A stretch of 64,000 bases of DNA. Source: Hypericum androsaemum (taxonomy: Eukaryota; Streptophyta; Magnoliopsida; Malpighiales; Hypericaceae). The position numbers and the translations under genes are program-made. Positions 1 through 10,866 of this stretch are shown here, piece after piece; positions within the stretch are counted from its first letter, which is position 1; every line of letters begins with the position of its first letter. Location of the stretch: the NCBI GenBank assembly GCA_963995505.1, contig OZ023185.1, forward strand, positions 13,341,691 through 13,405,690, in the 5' to 3' direction. Under the pieces are notes generated by a model. The model worked only from the letters and a program-made list of their open reading frames with translations. It had not been told where the DNA came from and did no database searches.

Positions 1-2047
1 GCGGTTTGTCGGTTACTCGGGTTTCCGGGTTCTGGGTGAATCAAAGATGAGGGTTACTTTTTGGTTGCTGGATCCGTTTTTTGGTTTGTTATAGAAGGGT
101 CTCGGGATCTAGATATCGGATGGTGGAGACTACGAGCTGTTGTTCCTTCTGATCTTGTGAGGTTTTTAGTATATAGTTGCTTGCTACATTCGGGTTTTAG
201 CAGGGTTTTTCGTTTTTGGTAGGTTAGCCTCGTGATTATCAGAGGCCAATCTGTTGCAGGTTTTGCTGTTGTTAGAGCTGTTGGTTTTTCATGCTCGCAC
301 AACCCGATTTAAAAGCTTGTTTATGGGATGATGATGGTTGGGACTTTCCGGGATTTTAGTTTCTTCCATTGTTGATTCATATTCTGGTTTGGAGACTAAC
401 TCCGGATTCTTGTTTTGAATGAAGGAAATTGATTTGGATAGTGAAAGGATTGATCATACAGAAACCGAGGACCAAATTGCCAAGGTAGGAAGGCAGATGA
501 GTTTAGAGGTTGCAAAGGTTGATTTGGATGTGGACCAGCCCGTTGGTGCAAGCTCTTGTAACGTACCTGAAGGTACTGTTACTGGATCCGTTTCAACTTG
601 TTTCCCTGCTCTTTATTCTGGTTCGTCTTATATAGAAGAAGCATATAGAAGTATTAGCGGTTAGATGACAATTAGTTGTTCATTCCTGGCACAGTTCCTA
701 CTTCGTTGTTTAGATTATGTACAGCGTGCCAGGTTATTTTTCTCGTGCCAATTTCGGCAGTAGTTTTATATTGCCCAGTTTCTTAGCTTTGCTATTCTCA
801 CCCTTTTTATTTCCTTGTTCTCGGACATGTCTTTTGCGGCAGTTTACTGCATTGTTCTTTCTTGCTGATTTATCTCTCTTTATTTTTTTTTTCATGTGCC
901 CATCAGATAAAGTTAACCTTCTGTTTTTTTTATATTCTAGAGCTGTCCTCTAGCTTATGCTAAAGATAATTCTCTATCGCATGCTTCAGCACGTTGTTGG
1001 AACATGTTACCGAGAAATGGTTGCTCTATTAGCTACCAAAAAGCTTGAGGAACTTGAAGCAATGGGTTCCCCTACAGAAAAGGAAACTATCGTACCACGA
1101 AGCTCAGATGAGCTTATCTCCCTTGTAGATGTTTAGTGTATAACTCTCCCCGAGATTGTGGCGTTAGCAATGGCTGTCTATTCCAGTGCTTTGTTATTTT
1201 GGAAATTGTGCAGCATGAGAAGAAAATTACATTTGGGAACTAAATGGCATTGCAATTGTGCAACAGTTAGGTTCAAGGCTTTTACCAATGACCTTCTATT
1301 CTAATGCTTTAGTACCACGGAGGAATTGAGTAGCATGAGAAAATAATTATTTTTTAGTTAATAAATGAAACTTCTATCAGAAATCTATTAGGTTATTGTG
1401 AATCGGTTAGGTGTACTTTGGAAACTAAATGTCATTGCTATCGTGGATCAGTTAGGTAGATATGCCTCGGCCCATTTCTGATTGAGAATCAGAATGATTA
1501 TGCACTTCTTCTGTTTAGCTTGGAAGAGGTTCTGATTGTGTCTTCAATATCTGTTTATTGAGGACATTTAGATGGAGTGATGCAGCTTCATAACTTTTGC
1601 AAGAACTGCTATGTTTGAAGATTCAAAACACGGCCCATTAAGAACTGCTATGTATTTAAGATTCAAAATGTGTAGATTGTTAAATTTTAGGAGACACAAG
1701 TAAAGACGTATTTCAAGTGGCTTTTGTGTTTGAGAGTAATCAAGCTGTTTCAAATTTTGCGCAATACCGAAAGCATGATCCATGCTGGTCTCTGTAAAAT
1801 AGTTATGGGCAGTCTGATTAAATTGATGAGTAGAGCTTTTCAATATGGTTCCCAATTTTCATCAAACAAATTTTTGGAAGCTCGTTGGCCTAGTTTCTGT
1901 TTTCCTGTTGATTTCTTCCGAAAGGTCCTATATATTGTTGCTGTTCATATTCTAATATCGGCTATATATTCTTTCAGGTAACAGTAGTCTGGAGGCAGCT
2001 GCAAATTTAAATGATCCAGACATTGGTGAAATGCCATCGGTATGTCT
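1..2047 (+). pseudogene. Decayed, 5'-truncated copy of the zinc-finger/UBA/PUB gene
   Basis: This stretch aligns in order with intron 1 to exon 4 of the intact gene at 18122-23771. The exon 2 equivalent (about 420-580) keeps the signature DVDQPVGAS, against DVDEPVGAT in the intact gene. The exon 3 equivalent (about 1013-1137) reads EMVALLATKKLEELEAMGS and then loses the UBA pattern. The exon 4 equivalent (1979-2041) keeps SLEAAAN and GEMPS but lacks the codons for the WVVEHE segment of the third UBA helix. The exon 3 splice donor, GTGAGT in the intact gene, is ATGAGC here (about 1108), so it cannot be spliced the same way. The first exon lies left of the window or is lost, and no later exons follow. 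Intron similarity is also visible but low, which makes this an old duplicate. Whether it is transcribed, for instance as leader of the protease gene downstream, cannot be told. Confidence 0.82.
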
Positions 2048-2082
2048 TATATTTTGATGTGAGCTTATTTGTCTTACCCCCA

Positions 2083-2106
2083 CCTCTCTCTCTCTCTCTC
2101 TCTCTC
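2083..2106. repeat. (CT)n microsatellite
   Basis: About twelve CT units lie just after the last recognisable pseudogene exon. The intact paralogue has a CT run after its first exon (18294-18318), but at a different intron position, so the two runs are probably independent. Confidence 0.9.
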
Positions 2107-2998
2107 GCACAGAGGGTACGTACATTTCAATTGCATGCAGCAATTTTAATAGTAGAGGTAGATCCATACGCTTTTGACTAATTATCTATCAAATGTGTAG
2201 AGAATAATAAGCCAAAAAGAATTGTGAGAGAGTTAATGCAAAAGAGACCCTGATTAAATGATAAAAGCATGGAAATTAACATAAATGAGACTGTAATGAC
2301 AGAGAGTTGAGAGTGATTTTAAATGTAATTAAGAGCCAGCGCCATATTATATGACTGCAATTAGTTGTTTGAAATGATTGAGAAAAAAATGGAATGCCGG
2401 AAAGATTTAAAGCCACCCCTCAAGAAAGAAAGATTTAAAGCTTTGTTTGAGTGTGAAATGATAGCCTTTTAGAAACTAAATAAAGGGACGGGAAGCAATA
2501 GATCAAGACAGACAGCTAAAGGAAGCAAGTGAATTTTTTGTTTTATGACTTTGTCTACCCACCTCGATGACCACCTATGTGACCAACTAGACTAACCTTT
2601 TAGGTAAGCAACCATTTATGCAATGGAACAATTCTTTCTGCATTTCTTGCAATTACCAGTCTATAATGGGTCCTTTCTATCTTAAAGAAAGTGGATGAGA
2701 TTGAGAAAAGAAAGAACTATTTTCCGCCTCTTGTATTTGTCAAGAAATTTCACTTTGGATATCTGTTGTGGGTTTATTTCCACGTATTCAACCTGGTTTT
2801 ATTGTTTCTGTAAATTTATTTAGAAGTCCAGACTACTTACGGTTGTTTTATACTTATATTAACTTTCGGTATGCTACTTCTCTGAGTTAAACAGATTATT
2901 AGATGATCCATCAACTACTTGACCTTTAAATTTCTCTTAGATCATTTACTTGCTTGATGTAGATAGTATTCATAATCCTTTTACTATTTGACTAGGGA
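2107..2998 (+). other. AT-rich interval upstream of the ubiquitin protease
   Basis: No coding signal is seen. The last bases before the protease ATG are pyrimidine-rich and end in AG at 2994-2995, four bases before the ATG. This would fit the acceptor of an intron in the 5' untranslated region, so part of the interval may be such an intron. Promoter and leader exon were not located. Confidence 0.35.
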
Positions 2999-5900
2999 AT
3001 GGGCAAGAGGGTTAAGACAAAAAGCCGTGCGCCTCCAAAGGAGAAGCAAGCTGTGGTGTCTTCTCCTAAAACTGCAGCTGAGCTGAGCAACGCCAGTAAA
3101 TCTTGTCCACATCTTGCCAAGGGTTTTGACTTGAAAGCTCTGTCAGAAAAAATTGGTTCATCCGGTCCTGATAAGTGTCAGGACTGTCGAGAAGGTGCTG
3201 CTGATAGGAGGGGGGGTAAAGGAAAAGGTAAGCATGGAAAGAAAAAAGGAAAAGGTTCTGCTAATCCATCAACGGCCATCTGGGTTTGCTTACAATGTGG
3301 ACATTATGGTTGTGGTGGTGTTGGGTTGCCTGGCACCCAGCACCACGCATTTCGCCACCATAGACAAGCGCGCCACCCATTGGTGATCCAATGGAAAAAC
3401 TCTCATCTCCGGTGGTGCTTCCAATGTGATAAGTTCTTTCCCTCCGAGAGAATTGATGAAAATGGTGACAAGCAAGATGCACTGTTGGATGTTATAAAGT
3501 TGATGAAATCGCCCTTGCCAGAAAAGAAATCTGTGGATGTTGAAGATGCCCTGTTCGGAGGTGGTGGCAATGGTGTTGCTGAAGTTGCTACAGATTACCA
3601 TCTACCCGGTAGTATAGAAACAGCAGATGGTTATTTGGTGAGAGGACTAACCAATCTTGGGAATACTTGTTTTTTCAATTCGGTCATGCAGAATCTCTTA
3701 GCTATGGATTCTTTGCGGGATTATTTCTTGAAAAAAGATGCTTCTTTTGGACCACTTTATGTGGCTTTGAAGAAGCTTTTTTCTGAAACAAGAACAGACA
3801 CTGGCTTGAGGAATGTGATAAACCCTAGGTCACTTTTCGGTTGTGTGTGTTCAAAGGCTCCCCAGTTTAGAGGATATCAGCAGCAAGATAGTCATGAATT
3901 ATTGCGTTGCATGCTTGATGGGTTATCAACTGAAGAGTTGGCTGCGAAGAAACAACTCAGTGCTTCTGACGAGGATAAAAATTCGGCAGTGCATAGTCCT
4001 ACATTTGTGGATTCTTCATTCGGGGGTCGAATTTCAAGCACGGTTTCGTGTCTTGAGTGTGGGCATTCCTCAACTGTCTTTGAGCCCTTCTTGGATCTCT
4101 CGTTACCTGTTCCTACGAAAAAGCCTCCAGCTAAACGGATCCCTGCCACTAGAGCTAAGAAAACGAAATTGCCCCCTAAAAGAGGTAACAGGATCAAACC
4201 AAAGGCATATAAAGATACAGATGCAGGCCTCACGAGAAGTGTTTCAGAACCATCAGTCAGTCTCGAGTCTTCTGAAGCCAAATCCGGTGTATCTCTTGGA
4301 AAGAATGCCTCTACTTCTTTGGTTGACAATGCAACAGGTTCAAGCGTTACACTTGATGAAATCTCCATGGATGCTGAGGCCCTTCCAGCTTTGCCAAAAT
4401 CTGACAATGAGCACTGTGCCACCGTGATGGAGCAAACCGCTGATTCATGTTATGAGTATTCATGGATGGATTTTGTTGAACCTGGACATAGTGGATCAGG
4501 TGATTGGGAAGATGATGATTTTGCATCCCAAAGCAATGATTTTTCTGCTTGTCCATATTCGACAGACGAAAATGTTGTTCCAGACATTTCCCTCTTGGAT
4601 GATAGTCAGGTCTGTTCAGCTTCCAATGAGCTTGATTGTAACCAAAAGCCAGGTTCTTCTTTGAACCCTTCGGAAGAGGAGGTTCCTCGTCAGGTTTCAG
4701 GCTCTGAAGTTCTGCTACTGCCATATAAGGAAGAGAGTTTCTCTGGTGGAGATACAAAAGAAGAAGCCGATGCCTCTTCTGTGATGGGAAATACCCAAGA
4801 AAATGGGGATTTTGATGGCCTTGGTGACTTATTCAATGAACCCGATGTTTCTTCTGAGCCAATGGCGGGGCCTTCTTTGATGGCCACCAATGGATCTGAT
4901 TCTGATCCAAATGAAGTTGATGATTCAGATTCTCCAGTTTCTGTGGGAAGTTGTTTGCTTCATTTTATACAGCCAGAGCTTCTTATTAATGATAACGCTT
5001 GGGAATGTGATAACTGCTCCAGCAATGTAAAACGTCAGGTTCTTGAGAAAGAAAGGAGGCATTCTGAAAGTACATCAGGAACATCAACTGTCCGTGAGTC
5101 ATGCAATCAAGACAACTCTTTTCTTCCCGCTCTTAAGTTTGGTGTTGATGAGCCATGCTGCAACGGGGAGGTGATTTCCAACGATCAGAGCTGTGGCGCC
5201 CAGTCAACTGAAAATTGTGAATCAAGAGGAAGTGAGGATCGAACCGCTGAGAAACCTTCCAGACAAATAAATGTGAAGAGAGATGCGACAAAGAGGGTAC
5301 TTGTAGATAAAGCTCCATTGATACTTACTATTCATCTGAAGAGGTTCAGCCAAGATGCTCGAGGTCGCTTAACCAAATTGAACGGCCATGTAAATTTTGG
5401 GGAAACTCTTGATCTCAGGCCCTATATGGATCCCAGGTACCTATTTAATACCAGCCAAAAAAGCATGCTACTTGTTTTTTCCACTATGCCATTTGGTTTA
5501 TAAAGCTTACTGATCTGCAAGTCATGCATTACAGCTCGCTTCGTCTAATATCAAATGATTTATTTGTGTTGATTTCTTCTGCACCTCCCGGTTGATAATT
5601 GGCAGAATCAGTCCGTCCTTGGAAGTTTATGGCTAGATGTTCCCCTGGTGTATGCAAAATTCAAAATGATAGCTATTTTATAAAAATACTAAAAAAATGT
5701 GTTGCATTGTCATCCACTTTACTCGCCTGGATTATTCAACGATGTCGTTGATGGCATTATGACAACAGCATAGAAACTGACAAAAGCTTGTTCAATTGGT
5801 GATGCTCAACTAAGAACAGAAACAGTGGGAAATTAGTTTTAGGAAAATCTGCGAGGCTAGAGTCTCTTTATCTACCAAGCTTTGTTCAGTCAAGTCAGTA

Positions 5901-6140
5901 TATGTACGCAGGTGCACCGGCAAGGACCAACACGTGTATCGGCTCCTCGGGGTGGTGGAGCATCTGGGTACCATGAGAGGAGGCCACTATGTTGCATATG
6001 TTAGGGGGGAGAAGAGGAAGAGCAAGGCAGAGGAAGGAACCAAGGGATGGTATCACGCAAGCGATACGCATGTACGAGAGGTTTCTCTGGAAGAGGTTCT
6101 TCGCTCCGAGGCATACATTTTGTTCTACGAGAGAGTTTGA
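2999..6140 (+). CDS. UBP2: Ubiquitin carboxyl-terminal hydrolase with ZnF-UBP domain (UBP1/UBP2 type)
   Basis: Two exons, 2999-5436 and 5912-6140, join in phase across a GT-AG intron, splitting an Arg codon, to give 888 residues. A Lys-rich start is followed by a ZnF-UBP domain with Cys/His pairs from C36 (CPHL) through [19 protein letters not shown] and LRWCFQC. This fold usually binds the free C-terminus of ubiquitin. The USP catalytic domain follows: the Cys box [10 protein letters not shown] has nucleophile C224, a Q-rich box reads YQQQDSHE, and the His box [12 protein letters not shown] is in exon 2 (H838), with the third catalytic residue probably D864 in WYHASD. A long acidic, Ser-rich insert (about residues 390-640) divides the catalytic fold, as in animal USP16/USP45 and plant UBP1/UBP2. 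All three catalytic elements are present, so the enzyme should cleave ubiquitin conjugates. UBP2 rather than UBP1 is inferred from the neighbouring genes. Confidence 0.93.
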
Positions 6141-6693
6141 TTCTCAAACATACAATTTTCCAGCACATAATTGTCATTCAGTGTTGTGCGGGGTTTAATT
6201 AGGATGCCCCTGAGGGTGAAGAAAGGAAATTGAAATGCATGAAGTGATGTGTACTTCATCTTGCTTTTGTAGCCATTCTTTTATACGGGAAAACGAGATT
6301 ATGAGATGTACATTACGAGATTTATTTGAACATGAACGAGTATCTATCTGGGTTTTCTTTTGTCCTCTCTGCCAATTCTTCTGCTGGTTCCTGCCTTTCC
6401 ACTTCGTTCCTACCCGAAGAGTGCTAGTTTCTGCTGATTGCACGCTTGCCTTAAAACTTTTCTTCTGGTTTTCCAGTTTGAGATTAAAGTGTGTGGCCGT
6501 AAAATTTACTTGCTCACTGTGCAGAAATTCTAACATGGTATTTCCATGGTCTGTTGTCCTCACACGATTCCCTTTTGAAAGTACAAGAGTTAGTGTCAAA
6601 TTTGTGTAAATTTCAGGTTGTTGAGCTTTTTATGAGTGACCAGAATCCCACATTCTAATTCATTTGAGTTTGTTTACAAGTGTATAAGATCTA
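6141..6693. other. Downstream flank of the protease gene
   Basis: Probable 3' untranslated region and spacer. Open frames here on both strands have no domain and overlap each other. I see no further gene. Confidence 0.5.
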
Positions 6694-7087
6694 TGTTGAG
6701 AATCCCACATCAGTTAAAACAGGAGTGGGAGGTAAGTTTATAAGCGTGGAAAATCCATCAACCTACTGCCTTAAGATTTTGGGTTGGATATGGAGATTTT
6801 AATATGGAATCAGACTGCCTTAAGGTTTTGGGTTGGATATGGAGATTTTAATATGGAATCAGAGCGGGTTGATTCCGTGCCCATTGTTGAACTCGTACGA
6901 CCCCCATTTCTCGCACGTTGGTGAAGTCAAAATCAGTGCAATCTTCGACCCGAGGTGGGTCTCGTTTGAGGGAGCGTGTTGATAATCTCACATTAGTTAA
7001 AACACGAGTGGGGAGCAAATTTATAAGTGTAGAAAATCTATCAACTCATTGCCTTAAAATTTTTGATTGGATATGGAGATTTTAGCA
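6694..7087 (+). mobile_element. TRIM (terminal-repeat retrotransposon in miniature)
   Basis: Two direct terminal repeats of 111 bp, 6694-6804 and 6977-7087, both start TGTTGA. The second ends CA. A perfect 5-bp target duplication, ATCTA, flanks the element (6689-6693 and 7088-7092). The left repeat is followed by TGGAATCAGAGC, which differs at one base from the initiator-Met tRNA primer-binding site. A short purine run (GAGGGAG) precedes the right repeat. The internal part codes for nothing, as expected for TRIMs, which rely on proteins from other elements. The orientation follows from the positions of the primer site and purine run. Confidence 0.88.
6765..6862 (+). repeat. 49-bp tandem duplication over the TRIM LTR/PBS junction
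   Basis: Two near-identical 49-bp units (6765-6813 and 6814-6862) each hold the last ~40 bases of the left terminal repeat plus the start of the primer-binding site. If units are counted from the junction, 6805-6853 is the extra copy. The element therefore carries a duplicated priming region. Confidence 0.85.
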
Positions 7088-7092
7088 ATCTA

Positions 7093-7729
7093 CCTAGTCA
7101 TTGCGTGAAAATTCTAACATTTGTTTTCTTTCATTTAATTATTTTCTTGGATTATTTTAAGTCTGAAATTATAAATTAGTAGACATTCGTGTTGCATGTG
7201 TTAAATGTTAATAATCAGTAGAAATTTTTTAGCCTTTTGCGGTCCAACCAAATTTGAAATTTGGATTGATATGGCTGGTAATTAAATATTGAGAAAGAAT
7301 TTAGTTAGTCTCCAAAGGAAAATCCTAATAATTGGATTCCCAACATCGACCTATTAGTTGTTTCAAGTAACATTTCATGGATTTCAATTGCACTTCCTCA
7401 CATCCTAAGATTTTTTATTCAACCATGCACACTAATGAATCACAATTATGTAATAGAAAAATGAATTTTATGAATCAGATTTCGAGTATGTTGAATAGTA
7501 ACCATTTCTTTTTTACTGGTTGAATCACAATTATGTTTTGAATTTATGTTACGATATTATATAGGAGTATATTTATTTAATAAAACTTTATTTTTTGTCA
7601 ATACATTTAAAAAGGAAATGTCACTAGAGAATGAGAAATAAGTATGTCACTTGTTATTTTGTACGCTCATATATTAAAGAAGAATTGGTCAACAAAGAAC
7701 ATTTGATTACAACGTGTTAATTGGAAAAA
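7093..7729. other. AT-rich spacer
   Basis: No gene or recognisable repeat is seen. Confidence 0.5.
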
Positions 7730-7747
7730 TGTGACAGCTCGTAACGG

Positions 7748-7845
7748 TTCGGATTGCTCGTCCCAAGATCGTTCTAATGCCGAAGATAACAAGGAGTTCG
7801 GATTGCTCGTCCCAAGATCGTTCTAATGCCGAAGATAACAAGGAG
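7748..7845. repeat. 49-bp tandem duplication
   Basis: Two essentially identical 49-bp units, 7748-7796 and 7797-7845, both begin TTCGGATTGCTCG and end AACAAGGAG. The near-identity makes this a recent duplication. Confidence 0.92.
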
Positions 7846-8731
7846 TGGTCGAAGTCGAGACTGCTACCTACCTACTGACTAAACTAAGGATAAAAGCCAG
7901 AACTTGAGAGTAATTTTGTGATTTGATTTGTGGATGTCCCTTCTGCTCGCCCATTGCCTTGCTTATATAGTAAAAGAAGGCCGCCTCAACTTCACCCTAG
8001 CCGTGTTGTCAGACTCGGGAACTCCAACACTTATCCTCTCCAATGCCTATCCCTATCTGAATCGGGTTTGAAGATCCTAAAGCTTATCCGATCTCCTTGA
8101 GCTTATCTCGTCTTCTTCGGAGACTCCATGCTTATCCTTATCTCCCAAGCATTCGAGTGCACCGAGTGTCCTAGAGCTCCTCCAACTCCTTCAAGAGTCA
8201 ACCTCGAACTTGGTCTCTTTATATTCCCATCCTCCTATGTAGAGTCCGCTCTGACCCTATCTCTTCTACCCTCCTTGTGCTAGTAAACGTCTTCCCCGAG
8301 TACCAAGCGGGTTGCCAATCCATCACCTACAAAGATCCAACATGGGCCGGCATCTTGCACTTAGTTGACCACAGGTCAACAACTCGCAATTAGTCCCCTC
8401 CCGGTTGATAAATTGCATTCTCCTAAGACGGATCAATGATCTCCACCTATCGTGACCCACTATGGGTCGACAATTGCCACCCACCAAGACTCAAGATGAA
8501 TCGATCATCTCCGTTCACTAAGACCTAAGATGGGTCGACAACTTGCATCCACAAAAACCCAAAGGCGAGTTGACAATTGGCCCCTATTAAGCACGCGGGT
8601 CGACGAGTGGCCTCTAGTCAAACCCCCACCCCCCCCCCCCCCGGTCAAAAATTAGCCTCCAGTCACCCCCTATCGACAATTAGCCTCCAGTAAGCATTCG
8701 GGTCAACGATTGGCTCTTAGCAAGCACTTAG

Positions 8732-9095
8732 ATCGACGATCCTTGCCATATCAGCGACCTTGAATTCAAACGATCTTTAAACCTCTTTAATCTCCGAATT
8801 AGAAAAAATCATAAACTACAAAGTTATAGCCCTGTATCTTAGATTTCCACAGCACTTTTAATCACTTCAATCTGAGGTCTGAGTCTCAAGATAAGGCCAT
8901 TCTTCTAAAGTCTGTTGGATCCGGTCGACGATCCTTGCCAGATCAGTGACCCAGACTTCAAATGAACTTTAGACCTCTTTAACTTCCGAATTAACCAAAG
9001 TCATAAACAAAGTTGTAGGTCTATGTCTGATCTTTCCATAGAAACATGAATCATCTCAATCAAAGGTCCGAGTCACTAGATATAGCCAATTTATC
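8732..9095. repeat. Imperfect direct repeat with ~195-bp period
   Basis: Segments 8732-8905 and 8926-9095 align over most of their length. Both open with TCGACGATCCTTGCCA and share ACCTCTTTAA and CCGAATTA landmarks. They have diverged by many substitutions and small gaps. Confidence 0.7.
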
Positions 9096-9240
9096 ACAGC
9101 TTAATGATCGCGATTGATCGGGTTGATGATTGGACCCAAGTCGGTTCCCACGTCGACGATTGGACGTAAGTTGATACCCCGGTTGCCAATTTCGCTCCAA
9201 CGGGCACTCGAGTCAACAACTCACCACCACGTGAAGATCA

Positions 9241-10072
9241 AAACTGGTTGATAAATTTCGAAGGTTAATTATGCCATCATGAACCGTAATCGACTTAAAA
9301 ACTATATATAATTTCCAACAGTATATAATATGGTCAGTCTTGTTAAAAAAAAGCCACCCAACATTCAGAACAGAAACATATGTTCTATGCGTTTCTTTAA
9401 TTAAAATCAAATTGAATAAGAATAAATCTAGAGTAACTACATCAATAATGATCTTATCGGTTGAAAAGCCATAATATTTATATTAGTGCTAATACAATTA
9501 TTAGAGAATAACTAAAAGTTACTGTTTCAATTGTGTTCTTTCTTCTTCCGATTTGGGATAACTAAAAGTTTTCTATGTTACAAATTTTGATTATCCAACT
9601 TTTCATTATCCTTCCGAAAGAATGTTACTTGTTATTACTTCACAAAACCTTTTTTTACCCCTTAATTTTCCTATCCACATAAATAATTATTCATAACCTC
9701 GATTTACGTCCGATTTTTTTTGGGTAAATCTCTCTAATGTCCTGCTTATTTAAGAACAAATCTATTAACTATATCTTTTATATTAGTAAATTTTGAACCA
9801 CCGTAAATTTTGATCGAATAATAATAAGAGAAAAACACACTTTAGTATTTTGTAGTTCGTATTTTTTGCTTTCAGATTTTGTGGTTTACAATTGGTAATT
9901 TAGTCGGGCCCAAATTTTGCACGGAATGGGTTTTTCTGTGCGGTACGGGAGAGGAGCAAAAGAGTCAAAACGCACATTGGAACCACAAAAAGAAAACTCC
10001 ATGTATCATTTAATGCCCATGTCAAGGTATTGAATAATTAATTTTTTATTATAAATATTATTAAATATTAAT
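9241..10072. other. AT-rich spacer
   Basis: No gene is seen. A stretch at about 9825-9900 (ACACTTTAGTATTTTGTAG) resembles the outer ends of the MULE family found to the right and may be a relic. Confidence 0.4.
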
Positions 10073-10120
10073 TGAACATGCCATTATATTGTAAGTGGGC
10101 ATGCTGTTTTATCCTAAATG
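10073..10120. repeat. Left part of a 23-bp minisatellite split by the LTR element
   Basis: About two degenerate units of the type RRCATGCCATTWTATYCTAA match the longer array that resumes on the other side of the retrotransposon at 16686. The last five bases, AAATG, are the left target duplication. Confidence 0.75.
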
Positions 10121-10866
10121 TGATATGAATCCCGTCAGGAACTCGCACCAACTCGGACCGTCTACTCTAGGATGATGGTTGATCTTGACCCGTCGCTTTG
10201 CGCCTTGCACCGAACCTTAGTGTTGGTTAACTTTGACCCGTAGCAATGGTGAGAACGCGAACCTTGATCTTGAATCGAATACGCCACAAACGGAGATGGA
10301 AATTCCGTTTGATAAGTACAAACGCCCTAGCTAAGCAATCCAGCCCACAAGGACAACCAGAGTATCAAATCTCACGAATTTTCTTATGCCAAAAAGTGAT
10401 GTCTTTATTGAATTCGTGGCCCTCCTTATATAGAGGTTAAAACTGACCTGGATAGACTCCAAAGTCAACAAGATAAGTTCTGAAGAGCTCCAAACTTATC
10501 ATACTACTTAAACTAGTTCTAAAACGAATGTTTATCCTAAGAATTGAAAAACACAATCATTATCCAACATTATCCACTATTGGATAACTCTTATTCCTAA
10601 AAGTTATAAAAAGTTTGGATAACTCTTATTCCTAAAAAGTAGGAATCTTGGTTCTACTCCTTTAGGCTTCCAAAACAACTCCAATCACGTGCATGGGCTT
10701 TGCATGGACGTCCACGGGCTTACACGAACTGGTTGTAGTCCAAATCCCTTGAATTAATCTGTTAAGCTCAGCTTGAAGCGTCTTTGCTCTTGCTCTTGTG
10801 ATTGGTCCAAGTCGAACTCGAACTGGTTGTGGGTCTTGTAGCTCCATAGTGGACGTGTTCACATCA
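10121..10866 (-). repeat. 3' LTR (element orientation)
   Basis: 746 bp, TGATATGAATC to TTCACATCA on the plus strand. Its last ~205 bases (10662-10866) are also coding for the end of pol. It differs from its partner at six positions by eye. Confidence 0.95.

Larger units (their letters stand above)
7730..9240. repeat. Unclassified repetitive region, possibly an old LTR
   Basis: The region starts TGTGACAGCTCG, has a TATA-like TATATAAG on the minus strand near 7970, and is rich in degenerate copies of GTCGACAATTGG/GTCGACGATTGG between about 8380 and 9180. It codes for nothing. These traits could fit an LTR read on the minus strand, but I found no paired end or target duplication, so the class is open. 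A C-rich run lies at about 8625-8642. Confidence 0.35.

Noticed and set aside
5437..5503. Continuation of the protease first frame to a stop at 5503
   Set aside because: A GT donor at 5437 and a second exon with the catalytic His box at 5912-6140 show that it is intron.
6195..6609. 124- and 134-codon frames on opposite strands
   Set aside because: They overlap each other in the 3' flank of the protease gene and show no domain.
6694..7087. Cassandra-type TRIM with 5S rRNA sequence
   Set aside because: The terminal repeats are only 111 bp and I see no 5S promoter boxes.
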